Assembly: GCF_000220065.1 (NCBI RefSeq)
Contig: NZ_AFQU01000001.1
Location: 1,508,001 to 1,572,000, forward strand
Direction: 5' to 3'
DNA length: 64,000 bases
Source: Streptococcus sp. oral taxon 056 str. F0418
GTDB lineage: Bacteria > Bacillota > Bacilli > Lactobacillales > Streptococcaceae
Positions 18,649-28,092 of this stretch are shown here, one piece after another. The first letter of the stretch is position 1; every line of letters starts with the position of its first letter. The notes under the pieces were generated by a model, which was given only the letters and a program-made list of their open reading frames with translations, did no database searches and was not told the DNA's origin. The position numbers and the translations under genes are program-made.

Positions 18649-19413
18649 ATGCTATTAGAGGAATTTGAAGATGTCGCAGCAGTCATTGAGCCAACTGAAA
18701 AGCCAGTCCATGACAAGGGTGAGGTGTGCGAAACCATCATCCTGTCCTTTAATGGAGAAATTCTGAAACGTTTGATTGAGTCAGAGGAAGTCTATCCAGG
18801 AGGCTATTTGAAAAGCATAAACGGCCAGCATCCATGGTATATTTATGGCCAAGGACCTAGCAAGCTGGCAGTTATGTTGGCTCCGATTGGGGCTCCCATG
18901 ATAGTCGGCCAGCTGGAGGAATTGGCAGCTAGAGGCTTCAAGAATTTCATCATTCTAGGCTCCTGTGGCGTTTTGGATCGCTCAATTGAGGCGGATAAGA
19001 TTATCTTGCCGTCTGCTGCTTTGCGAGATGAAGGGACTAGCTATCACTATGCTCCACCGGGTGACGAAGTAGCCTATGACGACTCTCTGTTAGTTAAGCT
19101 AGAAGCCATCTTTGACAAGCACGATATTGAACATATCCGCACCAAGTCCTGGACGACTGATGCTTTTTACCGAGAAACACCTGAGAAAGTCAAGCGTCGC
19201 TTGGCTACTGGTGCCCAAGTGGTGGACATGGAAGCTTCGGCGATCATGGCTTGGAGCCAATTTCGCAAGACCAAGGTCTATCAGTTCTTCTACACAGCTG
19301 ACTATGTGGATCACCATAACCGAATCTGGGATGCTCGTCATGAAGAGCGGACAGCTGATGTCATGACTTTTTTCACGATCGCTTTGACAATAGCAAAGGA
19401 ACTAGAAAGGTAA
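18649..19413 (+). CDS. nucleoside phosphorylase family protein
   Basis: 254 residues of the PNP/UDP phosphorylase superfamily, which splits nucleosides with phosphate. Visible motifs are APIGAPMIVGQLEEL and ILGSCGVLD (phosphate-binding glycine loop), the base-site region ALRDEGTSYHY, and VVDMEASAIMAW (the VxxMExxA ribose-binding motif). The substrate (uridine versus purine nucleosides) cannot be called. The start has AGAGAAG upstream. It is followed after 8 bases by a RibD/DHFR-like gene, so they share a transcript. Confidence 0.85.
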   Translation: MLLEEFEDVAAVIEPTEKPVHDKGEVCETIILSFNGEILKRLIESEEVYPGGYLKSINGQHPWYIYGQGPSKLAVMLAPIGAPMIVGQLEELAARGFKNFIILGSCGVLDRSIEADKIILPSAALRDEGTSYHYAPPGDEVAYDDSLLVKLEAIFDKHDIEHIRTKSWTTDAFYRETPEKVKRRLATGAQVVDMEASAIMAWSQFRKTKVYQFFYTADYVDHHNRIWDARHEERTADVMTFFTIALTIAKELER

Positions 19414-19421
19414 CTACAAGA

Positions 19422-19943
19422 ATGGCAGTATATTTTTACGGCTGTATCACCATGGATGGCTACTTGGCAGACAGCCAGCACAGGATAGACTGGCTGCATC
19501 AGCTTGGTTCTGTAGAGGATACAGGCTATGATGACTTTTACAGGCAAATGGATATCACCATCATGGGCAAGCGGACCTTTGAGGAAATCCAAGATTTGCA
19601 AGATGTAGAAAGTTTTTATCAAGCTACGGAAAACTATGTCTTTACGCATGATAGGCACCTGCCTGTCAGCAATTACCAGCCAGTAGCTGGGGATGTGGTG
19701 GACTTTGTTCACCAGATTGACAAAGGCAAAAATGTCTTTGTGATTGGTGGTAATTCCTTGGTAGGACCGCTCTTGGATGCGGATCTTTTCGACCACCTCA
19801 TTATTCAGATAGCGCCCCTTATCCTAGGAAAGGGGGTTCCCCTCTTTACCCAAGAGGAAGGGCAGCGCTTTTACCAACTGGATAGCCTCAGACAATTTGG
19901 TCCTTTTGCAGAGCTGGTTTTCAGCCGAAAAAGTCAGAAATAG
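19422..19943 (+). CDS. dihydrofolate reductase / RibD C-terminal family protein
   Basis: 173 residues with the DHFR-like fold used by RibD C-terminal reductases: YFYGCITMDGYLAD at the N-terminus, TIMGKRTFEEI, and the NADPH-binding VIGGNSLVGPLLDADL followed by LIIQIAPLILGKG. It is not the essential FolA; these stand-alone proteins reduce unknown pterin- or pyrimidine-like substrates. It lies between the phosphorylase gene and cysS in a tightly packed cluster. Confidence 0.85.
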   Translation: MAVYFYGCITMDGYLADSQHRIDWLHQLGSVEDTGYDDFYRQMDITIMGKRTFEEIQDLQDVESFYQATENYVFTHDRHLPVSNYQPVAGDVVDFVHQIDKGKNVFVIGGNSLVGPLLDADLFDHLIIQIAPLILGKGVPLFTQEEGQRFYQLDSLRQFGPFAELVFSRKSQK

Positions 19944-19960
19944 AGAAGGGAGTGGACCGC

Positions 19961-21304
19961 ATGATTAAAATTTACGACACCATGACCCGCAGCCTACGTG
20001 AATTTGTGCCCATTGAAGAGGGCAAGGTTCGCATGTATGTCTGCGGTCCGACGGTTTATAACTATATCCATGTCGGCAATGCCCGCTCAACAGTAGCTTT
20101 TGACACGGTTCGTCGCTATTTTGAGTATCGGGGATTTGAAGTCAACTATATTTCCAATTTTACAGATGTAGATGATAAGATTATCCATCGGGCTAAGAAA
20201 GAGGGCATTACTCCCAAAGAAGTAGCTGATAAGTATATCGCAGCTTTTCATGAGGATGTCACAGCTCTGGGCGTTAAGCCGGCTACTCAGCATCCGCGTG
20301 TGATTGACTTTATGGAGGCGATCATTGACTTTGTGCAGGCTTTGGTGGACAAGGGCTATGCCTATGAGTCAGAGGGCGATGTCTACTTCCGTGTCGAAAA
20401 ATCTCACAATTATGCCAAACTAGCTAACAAAACCTTGGCAGACTTGGAGTTGGGTGCTTCTGGTCGAACAGATGAAGAGACCGCCCGCAAGGAAAATCCA
20501 GTGGACTTTGCTCTCTGGAAAGCGGCTAAACCAGGTGAGATTTCCTGGGACAGTCCTTGGGGAGCAGGCCGTCCGGGCTGGCACATCGAGTGTTCAGTCA
20601 TGTCAACGGAGATTTTGGGTGATACTATTGATATTCATGGTGGCGGGGCAGACCTAGAGTTTCCTCACCATACCAATGAAATCGCCCAGTCAGAGGCCAA
20701 GACTGGTCAGACTTTTGCTAACTACTGGATGCACAATGGCTTTGTCAACATCGATGACGTCAAGATGTCCAAATCTCTAGGCAATTTTATCACTGTTCAC
20801 GATGCCCTTAAGACCATTGATGGTCAGGTGCTGCGTTTCTTCTTTGCTACCCAGCATTATCGCAAGCCGATTAATTTCACAGAAAAAGCTGTTCATGATG
20901 CAGCGACTAATCTCAAGTATTTGAAGAATACCTATGAGCAGCCTTTCATTGGCCAGGCAGATTCTGCTCAGCTTAAGGCCTTTCTGGACAAGTTCACCGC
21001 TGCTATGGACGAAGATTTCAATGCAGCCAACGGTATCACGGTTGTCTTCGAGTTAGCCAAGTGGATCAACTCTGGCAATTACACCGCTGAAGTCAAGGCA
21101 GCCTTTGCCAAGCTCTTAGAAGTTTTTGGTATCGTCTTTGTAGAAGAAGTCCTAGATGCGGATATTGAGCGTATGATTGAGGAACGCCAAGAAGCGCGTG
21201 CTAATCGGGATTTTGCGACTGCAGACCGTATTCGGGATGAGTTGGCCGCTCAGGGCATCAAGCTTTTGGATACTAAGGATGGAGTGAGGTGGACGCGTGA
21301 CTGA
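19961..21304 (+). CDS. cysS: cysteinyl-tRNA synthetase
   Basis: 447-residue class I aminoacyl-tRNA synthetase. The HIGH-type motif is in [11 protein letters not shown] (about residues 34-40), with the zinc Cys in [10 protein letters not shown]. Further zinc ligands are in IECSVMS and [10 protein letters not shown], and the KMSKS motif is at about 267-271. ATG 19961 is chosen over GTG 19952, which lies inside the AGAAGGGAG ribosome binding region. cysE upstream makes a cysteine precursor, so the cluster joins synthesis and use of cysteine. Its end overlaps mrnC by 8 bases. Confidence 0.97.
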   Translation: MIKIYDTMTRSLREFVPIEEGKVRMYVCGPTVYNYIHVGNARSTVAFDTVRRYFEYRGFEVNYISNFTDVDDKIIHRAKKEGITPKEVADKYIAAFHEDVTALGVKPATQHPRVIDFMEAIIDFVQALVDKGYAYESEGDVYFRVEKSHNYAKLANKTLADLELGASGRTDEETARKENPVDFALWKAAKPGEISWDSPWGAGRPGWHIECSVMSTEILGDTIDIHGGGADLEFPHHTNEIAQSEAKTGQTFANYWMHNGFVNIDDVKMSKSLGNFITVHDALKTIDGQVLRFFFATQHYRKPINFTEKAVHDAATNLKYLKNTYEQPFIGQADSAQLKAFLDKFTAAMDEDFNAANGITVVFELAKWINSGNYTAEVKAAFAKLLEVFGIVFVEEVLDADIERMIEERQEARANRDFATADRIRDELAAQGIKLLDTKDGVRWTRD

Positions 21305-21701
21305 TGTCAACCTGATTAACGGTATTGCCCTCGCCTTTGAGGGAGATGCTGTCTACTCCATGTATATCCGGCGTCACCTGATTTTTCAGGGGCTCACTAA
21401 GCCCAATCAGCTGCACAGGGAAGCGACAAAGTACGTTTCTGCCAAGGCTCAGGCCAATCTTATCTCTCTCATGCTGGAAGAAGGGATTCTGACGGAAAAG
21501 GAAGAGGATATCTACAAGCGTGGCCGCAATGCCAACAGCCACACCAAAGCCAAAAATGCGGATATCGTCACCTACCGTATGTCTACAGGCTTTGAGGCGG
21601 TCATGGGCTACCTGCATATGACCGGAGCAATCGAACGCTTAGAAGAATTAATTGACTGGTGCATCAAGCGAGTGGAGGAAGCTACTCATGAAAACAAATG
21701 A
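21297..21701 (+). CDS. mrnC: Mini-ribonuclease III
   Basis: 134-residue dsRNA endonuclease that matures 23S rRNA; it has an RNase III catalytic domain without the dsRNA-binding domain. [11 protein letters not shown] carries the catalytic Asp pair region and [16 protein letters not shown] the second acidic motif. GTG start 21297 overlaps the cysS stop, a conserved arrangement in Firmicutes. The next gene starts 14 bases before its stop. Confidence 0.93.
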   Translation: MTDVNLINGIALAFEGDAVYSMYIRRHLIFQGLTKPNQLHREATKYVSAKAQANLISLMLEEGILTEKEEDIYKRGRNANSHTKAKNADIVTYRMSTGFEAVMGYLHMTGAIERLEELIDWCIKRVEEATHENK

Positions 21702-22563
21702 ACTACTAGCTTTGTTTCCAAAGGCTAGTCTACAAAACAAACCCAGTCAAGATAGCCAAAAAATCTCGCTTCGTCTTGACCAGCAACATTGGTTGGTTTT
21801 GGCGACAGAAGATTTAACAGATCGAGAACAGCAACTACTCGCTCTACTGACAGAAAAAGAGTCCGTTTTTTCACAAAATCCCTGGTATAGATATTTAGCA
21901 TCAGAGTCCGAAGAAACACTACCTCATGAGGTTGAGGCGCTACAGTTTATTCATTGCCACCTTTTTCATTATGAGACAGAATCTATTGCGGCCTGGCTAG
22001 ATATGATGCGAACTCTTTTGACCAATAAGGTTGCTTACTTTCAGACCAGCCCACAAGACTACGTTTTTGTTCTTGATCAGGGGCAGCAGTTGGCTGTTAA
22101 AGAGTTGCTGAGGGATGTCTTGTCAGCTGTCGAATATGATTTTAATCTGCGATTGGCTGTTTTGATTGGGCAAGTCTGGCCGAAATCGGTGAAAGATGAG
22201 TTGCCACAACTTTATCGAGCTGAGAGTAGCCTCTTCACCCAATGGTTAAATCGCTATCAGCAGTCTTTAGTTATACCTTTCTCACAGCTCTTTTTATGGG
22301 GGTTAGACGAGGCAAAGGATAGCCTTCTTCCTTTGAAGAGAAAATTGCATCAGCTTATAGAGGGACAAGAGCAACTGTCGGAAATTATCATTGCCCTGTG
22401 GGAAAATGGAGCAGTTGTGACCAAGGCGGCTCAGCAACTTTATATTCACCGAAACACCCTCCAATATCGCTTGGATAAGTGGGAAGAATTAACTGGTTTG
22501 CAGTTGAAGGAGTTGACGGATTTATCGCTCTGCTATCAAATTATTTTAAAAGATCTATTTTGA
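21688..22563 (+). CDS. PucR/CdaR-type helix-turn-helix regulator
   Basis: 291 residues. The C-terminal 60 residues form the PucR-type HTH seen in sugar-diacid and purine regulators ([24 protein letters not shown]). The N-terminal 220 residues show no known sensor motif. ATG 21688 with GGAGGA 8 bases upstream is preferred over the frame's extension to 21652. It lies just upstream of msmK, the shared ATPase of sugar ABC importers, so it may regulate it; a perfect inverted repeat lies between the two genes. Confidence 0.75.
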   Translation: MKTNELLALFPKASLQNKPSQDSQKISLRLDQQHWLVLATEDLTDREQQLLALLTEKESVFSQNPWYRYLASESEETLPHEVEALQFIHCHLFHYETESIAAWLDMMRTLLTNKVAYFQTSPQDYVFVLDQGQQLAVKELLRDVLSAVEYDFNLRLAVLIGQVWPKSVKDELPQLYRAESSLFTQWLNRYQQSLVIPFSQLFLWGLDEAKDSLLPLKRKLHQLIEGQEQLSEIIIALWENGAVVTKAAQQLYIHRNTLQYRLDKWEELTGLQLKELTDLSLCYQIILKDLF

Positions 22564-22589
22564 TGTTTTGTGCAAACTGCACAAAACAT
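22563..22589. promoter_or_regulatory. perfect inverted repeat between the PucR-like gene and msmK
   Basis: ATGTTTTGTGCA and its exact complement are separated by AAC (12-bp arms, 3-base loop) and followed by TTTTTAAATTTTT. It can act as the terminator of the regulator gene. The same symmetry next to the msmK promoter would also suit an operator. Confidence 0.65.
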
Positions 22590-22605
22590 TTTTAAATTTT
22601 TAGGC

Positions 22606-22635
22606 AATTTGCCATAGTATTGTAAAACGCTTTCA
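22606..22635 (+). promoter_or_regulatory. candidate CcpA binding site (cre) at the msmK promoter
   Basis: GTAAAACGCTTTCA at 22622-22635 matches the cre consensus TGWAANCGNTNWCA except at the first two bases. It lies just before a TATAAT-type -10 (near 22640), the usual place for catabolite repression. Confidence 0.55.
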
Positions 22636-22671
22636 AATATAATAAAACTATAAATTTAAAAGGAGCCTATC

Positions 22672-23802
22672 ATGGTAGAATTAAACCTAAAAAATATTTA
22701 CAAAAAATATCCAAATAGTGAACACTATTCTGTTGAAGATTTCAACTTAGAAATCCAAGACAAAGAATTCATCGTATTCGTAGGACCTTCAGGATGTGGT
22801 AAATCTACAACTCTTCGTATGATTGCTGGACTTGAAGACATCACAGAAGGTGAATGTTCAATCGATGGCCGAGTGGTTAACGATGTAGCACCAAAAGACC
22901 GTGACATTGCCATGGTTTTCCAAAACTATGCCCTTTACCCTCACATGACTGTATACGATAACATGGCCTTTGGTTTGAAATTGCGTAAATACAGCAAAGA
23001 TGATATTGACAAACGTGTCCAAGAAGCGGCTGAAATTCTCGGTTTGAAAGAATTCTTGGATCGTAAACCAGCTGACCTTTCAGGTGGTCAACGTCAACGT
23101 GTTGCCATGGGACGTGCGATTGTCCGTGATGCAAAAGTGTTCTTGATGGACGAGCCTTTGTCAAACTTGGATGCTAAACTTCGTGTATCTATGCGTGCTG
23201 AAATCGCTAAAATCCACCGTCGTATCGGAGCAACAACTATCTACGTAACGCACGATCAAACAGAAGCGATGACTTTGGCTGATCGTATCGTTATCATGTC
23301 AGCGACTAAGAACCCATCGGGAACTGGTACAATTGGTCGCGTAGAGCAAGTTGGTACACCACAAGAACTTTACAAGCACCCTGTCAATAAATTTGTTGCC
23401 GGCTTTATCGGAAGTCCAGCGATGAACTTTATTAATGTCACTCTCAAAGATGATGAAATCTATGCAGAAGGCATCAAATTAAAAGTTCCAGAAGGAATCT
23501 TAAAAGTCTTGAAGGAAAAAGGCTATGAAGGTAAGGAATTGATCTTTGGTATTCGTCCAGAAGACATCAATACAGAACCAGCCTTCCTTGAAACTTTCCC
23601 TGACTCAGTAGTTCACGCAACGATTTCTGTATCAGAGTTGCTTGGTTCAGAGTCTCACTTGTATTGCCAAGTCGGTCAAAATGAATTTATCGCAAAAGTA
23701 GATGCACGCGATTACTTGCAAACAGGTGCAGGCATCGATCTTGGATTTGACTTGAACAAAGCGCACTTCTTTGATAAAGAAACTGAAAAAACAGTTTACT
23801 AA
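22672..23802 (+). CDS. msmK: sugar ABC transporter ATP-binding protein MsmK (UgpC/MalK family)
   Basis: 376-residue ATPase shared by several carbohydrate ABC importers (raffinose, maltodextrin, sialic acid) in streptococci. Walker A is GPSGCGKST (about residues 38-46), the signature is LSGGQRQR, Walker B is VFLMDEPLSNLD and the H-loop is VTHDQTEAM. The C-terminal 140 residues form the OB-fold/TOBE domain (FIGSPAMNF, GIRPEDI). No permease genes are adjacent, as expected for an orphan shared ATPase. AAAAGGAG is upstream, and a cre-like site in the promoter suggests CcpA control. Confidence 0.93.
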   Translation: MVELNLKNIYKKYPNSEHYSVEDFNLEIQDKEFIVFVGPSGCGKSTTLRMIAGLEDITEGECSIDGRVVNDVAPKDRDIAMVFQNYALYPHMTVYDNMAFGLKLRKYSKDDIDKRVQEAAEILGLKEFLDRKPADLSGGQRQRVAMGRAIVRDAKVFLMDEPLSNLDAKLRVSMRAEIAKIHRRIGATTIYVTHDQTEAMTLADRIVIMSATKNPSGTGTIGRVEQVGTPQELYKHPVNKFVAGFIGSPAMNFINVTLKDDEIYAEGIKLKVPEGILKVLKEKGYEGKELIFGIRPEDINTEPAFLETFPDSVVHATISVSELLGSESHLYCQVGQNEFIAKVDARDYLQTGAGIDLGFDLNKAHFFDKETEKTVY

Positions 23803-23828
23803 TTTTAAGAAAAAAGATATGTAGTTAT

Positions 23829-23863
23829 CAAAAATGATCATGGTAAACCGTGGTCGTTTTTTG
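23829..23863 (+). terminator. terminator of msmK; rest of the gap to 24106 featureless
   Basis: AAATGATCATGG pairs with CCGTGGTCGTTT (G-U tolerant), followed by TTTTGC. From 23864 to 24106 I see no gene and no c-di-AMP riboswitch. Confidence 0.75.
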
Positions 23864-24106
23864 CTTTCATGTATGGCCGATGAATCCTTACTTGGTAGGA
23901 GAAAAGGCATCATAACTAAAGAAGGGAATGCTGAGCGAGAGCATGAATGAAGATCAAAGTAGATTTGCTAAGTTAGGATGATTTACGGTGCGTTGATTTT
24001 TATAGTTAAATAGTGTGATAGTAGCTGACTTCTTATATGCCACTAATTGTGATTATCTTATACTATGGAAGTTTGAGGATCGTGAGAATAAAGTTATAAA
24101 AAACTA

Positions 24107-24135
24107 TTGACATGTTTTCTAAAAAAGGGTAGAAT
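24107..24135 (+). promoter_or_regulatory. strong promoter of the KimA-like permease
   Basis: TTGACA (24107-24112), a 17-base spacer and TAGAAT (24130-24135). This is identical in both hexamers and spacing to the rpsO promoter. Confidence 0.85.
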
Positions 24136-24162
24136 AGCCATATTTTGATTGAGGAGGAACTT

Positions 24163-26010
24163 ATGTTTTCCAAGCTAAAAGGATTTTTTATTGGGCGCCC
24201 ATTAAAATCCGGTAAAGATGGAGAGGATGGTCATTTATTGACCAAGCTACAGGCCTTGGCTATGCTCTCTAGTGATGCCTTGTCATCTATTGCTTACGGA
24301 CCAGAGCAGGTTGTTTTGGTCTTAACTTCTGTTTCTATTGGAGCGATTTGGTGGTCTATTCCGATAGGAATCCTTGTATTGGTTTTATTGGCGAGTTTAA
24401 CCATTTCCTATCGTCAGGTTATCCATGCTTACCCTCAAGGAGGAGGGGCTTATATGGTGACGACAGAAAATCTTTCTCCGACAGCAGGTTTAATTGCAGG
24501 TGGAAGTTTATTGGTTGATTATATGCTGACAGTAGCGGTTTCGGTCGCGTCAGGAGCAGATGCCATTACCTCAGCAATTCCTGTCTTGCACCCTTACAAT
24601 TTACACATCTCGGTTTTATTAGTCCTCTTATTGATGCTCATGAATCTTCGAGGGCTAAAAGAGTCTGCGACATCCTTAATGATTCCTGTCTATCTTTTTA
24701 TTGTCAGCACTTTGCTGTTGATTGCTTTTGGTTTTGTGCAAATCATGACAGGAAACTTGGAGTATCAGGCAACTGCCCATCTCGGGACTTCTATTACTGG
24801 AGTAAGCATGATCTTGTTGCTCCGAGCATTCACCAGTGGCTCTGCTTCTTTGACAGGAGTGGAGGCCATATCTAATTCGGTTCCCTTTTTCAAGAAGCCG
24901 AAAGCTCAAAATGCTGCAACAACCCTATCTATTATGGCTTTAATCCTAGGAGTCATGTTCGCAGGAATTACTTTTTTAAATTATTGGGTTGGGATTGTTC
25001 CTGTCAAAGGTGTAACCACCTTGGCTCAGATGGCTCAGGCAATCTTGGGAAGTTCTCCACTTGGTCGTATTTTATTCTACGTTTTTCAATTGTCAACAGC
25101 TTTGATCTTAGCAGTTGCGGCTAATACAGGATTCTCAGCTTTTCCAGTGCTTTCCTACAATATGGCTAAGAATAAATATATGCCACATATGTATATGGAA
25201 AAAGGAGATCGACTCAGCTATTCAAACGGAATTTTCACATTGGCCTTTGGGGCTATTGCCCTTTTGTGGATTTTTAAAGGGAATACGGAGCGCTTAATCC
25301 CACTGTATACTATTGGTGTATTTGTACCATTTGCACTCTCCCAGACAGGTATGGTTCTCCATTGGAAGAAAAAGTTTGGAAAAGATTTCTTGAAGCATTC
25401 AGTTGCGAATATTCTTGGTGCTGTTATTTGTTACGGGATTGTCCTTATTTTACTTTTATTCCGTCTCGGCGATATTTGGCCCTTCTTTCCAATTATCATT
25501 GTCTTGACATGGCTGTTTTTAGCTATTAAACAGCACTACAACAGAGTCGCAAGACAGTTGAGATTAGAAGAACATATCGAGCGTCAGAATTACACGGGCA
25601 ATACCGTGATTGTACTAGTCGGTAATGTCACTCGCGTCAGTATTGGAGCAATGAGCTATGCTCGTAGCATCGGAGACGATGTCGTCGCAATGCACGTCTC
25701 AACAACTGAGACTGCTAAAAAGGATGCTGAAGTTGCAGAGGAATTTGCAGACTACTTCCCTGATATCCGATTTGAGACAGTTACAACTAGCTACCGCAAT
25801 ATCATCAGTCCGACAGTTCAGTATGTGATCAAGGTGGCAAAGAAAGCTAAAAAAGAAGGACGAACAGTGACAGTTTTAGTCCCTCAATTTATTCCTAAAA
25901 AGAGCTGGCAAAATATTCTACATAATCAGATGAGCTTAAAATTGAAATATTATTTAAAATGGTACGAAGATGTTGTAGTTGCAAGTTATTCTTACCACTT
26001 AAAGGAATGA
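24163..26010 (+). CDS. kimA: APC-family permease, KimA-like potassium importer
   Basis: 615 residues: a transporter domain of about 12 spans (residues 20-450) followed by a cytosolic C-terminal domain of about 150 residues. The N-terminus IGRPLKS...LLTKLQALAMLSSDALSSIAYGPEQ and YPQGGGAYMV match the Bacillus KimA/YdaO K+/H+ importer group, which is often inhibited by c-di-AMP bound to the C-terminal domain. Homology judged by recall; an amino-acid permease role is the alternative. ATG 24163 has GAGGAGGA just upstream, so the frame's extension to 24145 is not used. No ydaO riboswitch is visible in the leader. Confidence 0.75.
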   Translation: MFSKLKGFFIGRPLKSGKDGEDGHLLTKLQALAMLSSDALSSIAYGPEQVVLVLTSVSIGAIWWSIPIGILVLVLLASLTISYRQVIHAYPQGGGAYMVTTENLSPTAGLIAGGSLLVDYMLTVAVSVASGADAITSAIPVLHPYNLHISVLLVLLLMLMNLRGLKESATSLMIPVYLFIVSTLLLIAFGFVQIMTGNLEYQATAHLGTSITGVSMILLLRAFTSGSASLTGVEAISNSVPFFKKPKAQNAATTLSIMALILGVMFAGITFLNYWVGIVPVKGVTTLAQMAQAILGSSPLGRILFYVFQLSTALILAVAANTGFSAFPVLSYNMAKNKYMPHMYMEKGDRLSYSNGIFTLAFGAIALLWIFKGNTERLIPLYTIGVFVPFALSQTGMVLHWKKKFGKDFLKHSVANILGAVICYGIVLILLLFRLGDIWPFFPIIIVLTWLFLAIKQHYNRVARQLRLEEHIERQNYTGNTVIVLVGNVTRVSIGAMSYARSIGDDVVAMHVSTTETAKKDAEVAEEFADYFPDIRFETVTTSYRNIISPTVQYVIKVAKKAKKEGRTVTVLVPQFIPKKSWQNILHNQMSLKLKYYLKWYEDVVVASYSYHLKE

Positions 26011-26027
26011 GTAATACCATTATTAAA

Positions 26028-26205
26028 AGAGGCTGGGACAAAAGTCCTAGCCTCTCAATTGTCTTTGGATTGTCGAGCATGACGCAGTGGTTGAGTGGGC
26101 TCTACTACGCTGATTTCATCAGCTTTTACAGCCCTACTCAACTGTGCGGAGGTGGGACGACAAAATCGAATTCTAACGAATTACCGATTTCTGTCCCACT
26201 CTCTT
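26028..26205. repeat. interspersed streptococcal repeat with terminal hairpin, between convergent genes
   Basis: It begins GAGGCTGGGACAAAAGTCC...AGCCTC (hairpin) and ends CGATTTCTGTCCCACTCTC. Internal pairs are GAGTGGGCTC...GAGCCC-like and AGCTGATGAAATCAGC-like stems. I recognise this as an element that recurs in intergenic regions of mitis/sanguinis-group genomes. It separates kimA from the minus-strand exporter gene and probably terminates both. Confidence 0.7.
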
Positions 26206-26232
26206 TGTATTTTATTTATGAGCGTTGAAGCA

Positions 26233-27198
26233 CTAGCCTACTTGTTCCTCTTTATAATTAGTGTAAAAGTTCACTTTTAATTCAATAAAGGTTTGCAGAT
26301 CCCTCAGAAGTTGGAGAAGTGTTGCTCTGGTTTCAAATTCTAATCTAGTTTTAGGAAGAGGTCGTTTGCGGAAGGCTGCTAGATAGCGATCAATTTCATC
26401 TAATAAATCATGGCCGGGATTTTCCTGGCTCAGTTGCTGGGCTGTTTTTGAAAAGAGTTTCGCTAAAATGATGCTTTCACTAGCGGCCAGACGACAGTTA
26501 TTGATATTGCTAGCCATATCCAGCAAGATATGATTTTGAGCTCGTCGCATTTCAAAATAGTGGATGTGGTAGTTGGTTTGGTGAAAGAGGTGGTTAGAAT
26601 GATCTAAGTAGACAAGTTTTAAAGCTTGTTCCAGAGTGTCATCAAGTTCTTTTATTAGGGTCGCGTCGTTTCGCCCATCTCCAGATTTTAAGAAATATTC
26701 AAAGCGAAGCAAAATTTTTTTCAGTTGTTCTTCGACTTGTTCGTGATAGCTGTCAATCTCCTCTTGATGCGAGGGCATATAGAGATTGGCTAAGAGTGCA
26801 AAGCCAGTTCCAATGAGAAACAGAGCTAGTTCATTGCTAAGAAGTGGCCAGGAAGTGGATTTTTCTAAAAGCAGATGGGTGACCAGGACAGTACTGGGTG
26901 TAATGCCGATTTCCCAACCTAGATGAAAGGCTAGAGGCACATAGACTGTAATATAGAGGGCTAACGCTATGAGGTTGAAGCCCAGAAAGTGAAAGGATAG
27001 GCTGCCAACAGCAAGAGCCAGCAGGGTGGATAAAAAGCGATTCTGTGCAAGTTTTAAAGTGCTTCGGCGAGTATCTGAGATGCTGAGAATAGCAATAATA
27101 CCAGCCGAGGTTGAGTAGGCTAGACCTAAAAAGTTCGCCGCCCAGGCAGCTAGACAGGTTGCCAGGACTAGTTTGATAGTCCGATGAAGAAGGGGCAT
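26233..27198 (-). CDS. aromatic acid exporter family (ArAE/DUF939) membrane protein
   Basis: 321 residues. The N-terminal about 145 residues form five to six membrane spans with YSTSAGIIAILSISDTRRST, typical of the FUSC/ArAE-1 group. A helical cytosolic C-terminal domain (residues 150-321), as in the DUF939 C-terminal family, follows. It probably exports small organic acids or drugs; the substrate is unknown. GGAAG lies about 10 bases before ATG 27198. It is a single gene, convergent with kimA. Confidence 0.8.
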   Translation of the reverse strand: MPLLHRTIKLVLATCLAAWAANFLGLAYSTSAGIIAILSISDTRRSTLKLAQNRFLSTLLALAVGSLSFHFLGFNLIALALYITVYVPLAFHLGWEIGITPSTVLVTHLLLEKSTSWPLLSNELALFLIGTGFALLANLYMPSHQEEIDSYHEQVEEQLKKILLRFEYFLKSGDGRNDATLIKELDDTLEQALKLVYLDHSNHLFHQTNYHIHYFEMRRAQNHILLDMASNINNCRLAASESIILAKLFSKTAQQLSQENPGHDLLDEIDRYLAAFRKRPLPKTRLEFETRATLLQLLRDLQTFIELKVNFYTNYKEEQVG

Positions 27199-27327
27199 AG
27201 ATTGTGTTCTTCCTTTTTTAGAGTTCTTTTATTATACCATGACTTGATAGAAAAGCGGGATAGAGAGATTGCGTGATCAGGATTTTGTCTCAGCTGAATG
27301 ACTTCTGCTTTTATTTTGAAAGCTTTA

Positions 27328-27336
27328 TGATATACT
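27328..27336 (+). promoter_or_regulatory. extended -10 promoter placing the rlmB transcript start at its ATG
   Basis: TGATATACT (TG at 27328-27329, TATACT at 27331-27336) is an extended -10 without a good -35. A start 6-8 bases downstream falls at 27342-27344, on the ATG at 27343. No Shine-Dalgarno sequence precedes that ATG. Confidence 0.6.
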
Positions 27337-27342
27337 AGATTT

Positions 27343-28071
27343 ATGGAAAAAAACGATATTGTCTATGGTGTACATGCAGTGACAGAGGCTCTCGTAGCTA
27401 ACACTGGAAATAAACTGTATATTCAAGAAGATTTGCATGGTAACAAGGTTGAAAAAATCAAGAATCTAGCAGCGGAAAAAAAGGTTTCCATCTCCTGGAC
27501 GCCTAAGAAGACCTTGCAGGAAATGACCGATGGTGCAGTTCATCAAGGCTTTGTCCTGCGGGTTGCGGAGTTCGCCTATACTGACTTCGGGGAGCTACTG
27601 AAAAGAGCGAAGGAGGAGGACAATCCTCTCTTATTGATTTTGGACGGGCTGACTGACCCGCACAATCTAGGCTCTATCTTGCGGACAGCTGACGCGACCA
27701 ATGTGGCTGGAGTCATCATTCCTAAACACCGTGCGGTCGGTGTGACACCAGTCGTAGCTAAAACCTCTACTGGCGCTATTGAGCATATTCCCATTGCCCG
27801 TGTGACGAATATCAGTCAAACACTGGACAAGCTCAAGGAAGCTGGTTTCTGGATTTTCGGGACAGATATGCAAGGGACACCTTCTCATAAGTGGAATACA
27901 GCTGGTAAGCTTGCCCTCATCATTGGCAGTGAAGGGAAAGGGATCTCAAGCAATATCAAGAAGCAGGTGGACGAGATGATTTCCATTCCCATGAATGGGC
28001 ATGTACAAAGTCTCAATGCTAGCGTCGCTGCGGCCATTCTCATGTATGAAGTGTTTAGAAATCGTCTATAA
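27343..28071 (+). CDS. rlmB: 23S rRNA (guanosine-2'-O)-methyltransferase RlmB (TrmH/SpoU family)
   Basis: 242 residues. The N-terminal substrate-binding domain (YGVHAVTEAL) is followed by the SPOUT methyltransferase domain with its three motifs: LDGLTDPHNLGSILRTAD, ALIIGSEGKGIS and IPMNGHVQSLNASVAAAI. It methylates G2251 (E. coli numbering) of 23S rRNA. The start is well conserved in the family but has no Shine-Dalgarno, and the promoter -10 lies only 6 bases upstream, suggesting a leaderless mRNA. degV follows after 21 bases. Confidence 0.93.
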   Translation: MEKNDIVYGVHAVTEALVANTGNKLYIQEDLHGNKVEKIKNLAAEKKVSISWTPKKTLQEMTDGAVHQGFVLRVAEFAYTDFGELLKRAKEEDNPLLLILDGLTDPHNLGSILRTADATNVAGVIIPKHRAVGVTPVVAKTSTGAIEHIPIARVTNISQTLDKLKEAGFWIFGTDMQGTPSHKWNTAGKLALIIGSEGKGISSNIKKQVDEMISIPMNGHVQSLNASVAAAILMYEVFRNRL

Positions 28072-28092
28072 CAAGAAATAATGGAGAAAAAA

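Noticed and set aside
23864-24106. Possible c-di-AMP (ydaO) riboswitch upstream of the KimA-like gene
   Set aside because: No paired structure or conserved words of that riboswitch are visible, and a strong promoter lies only about 55 bases before the ATG, leaving too short a leader.
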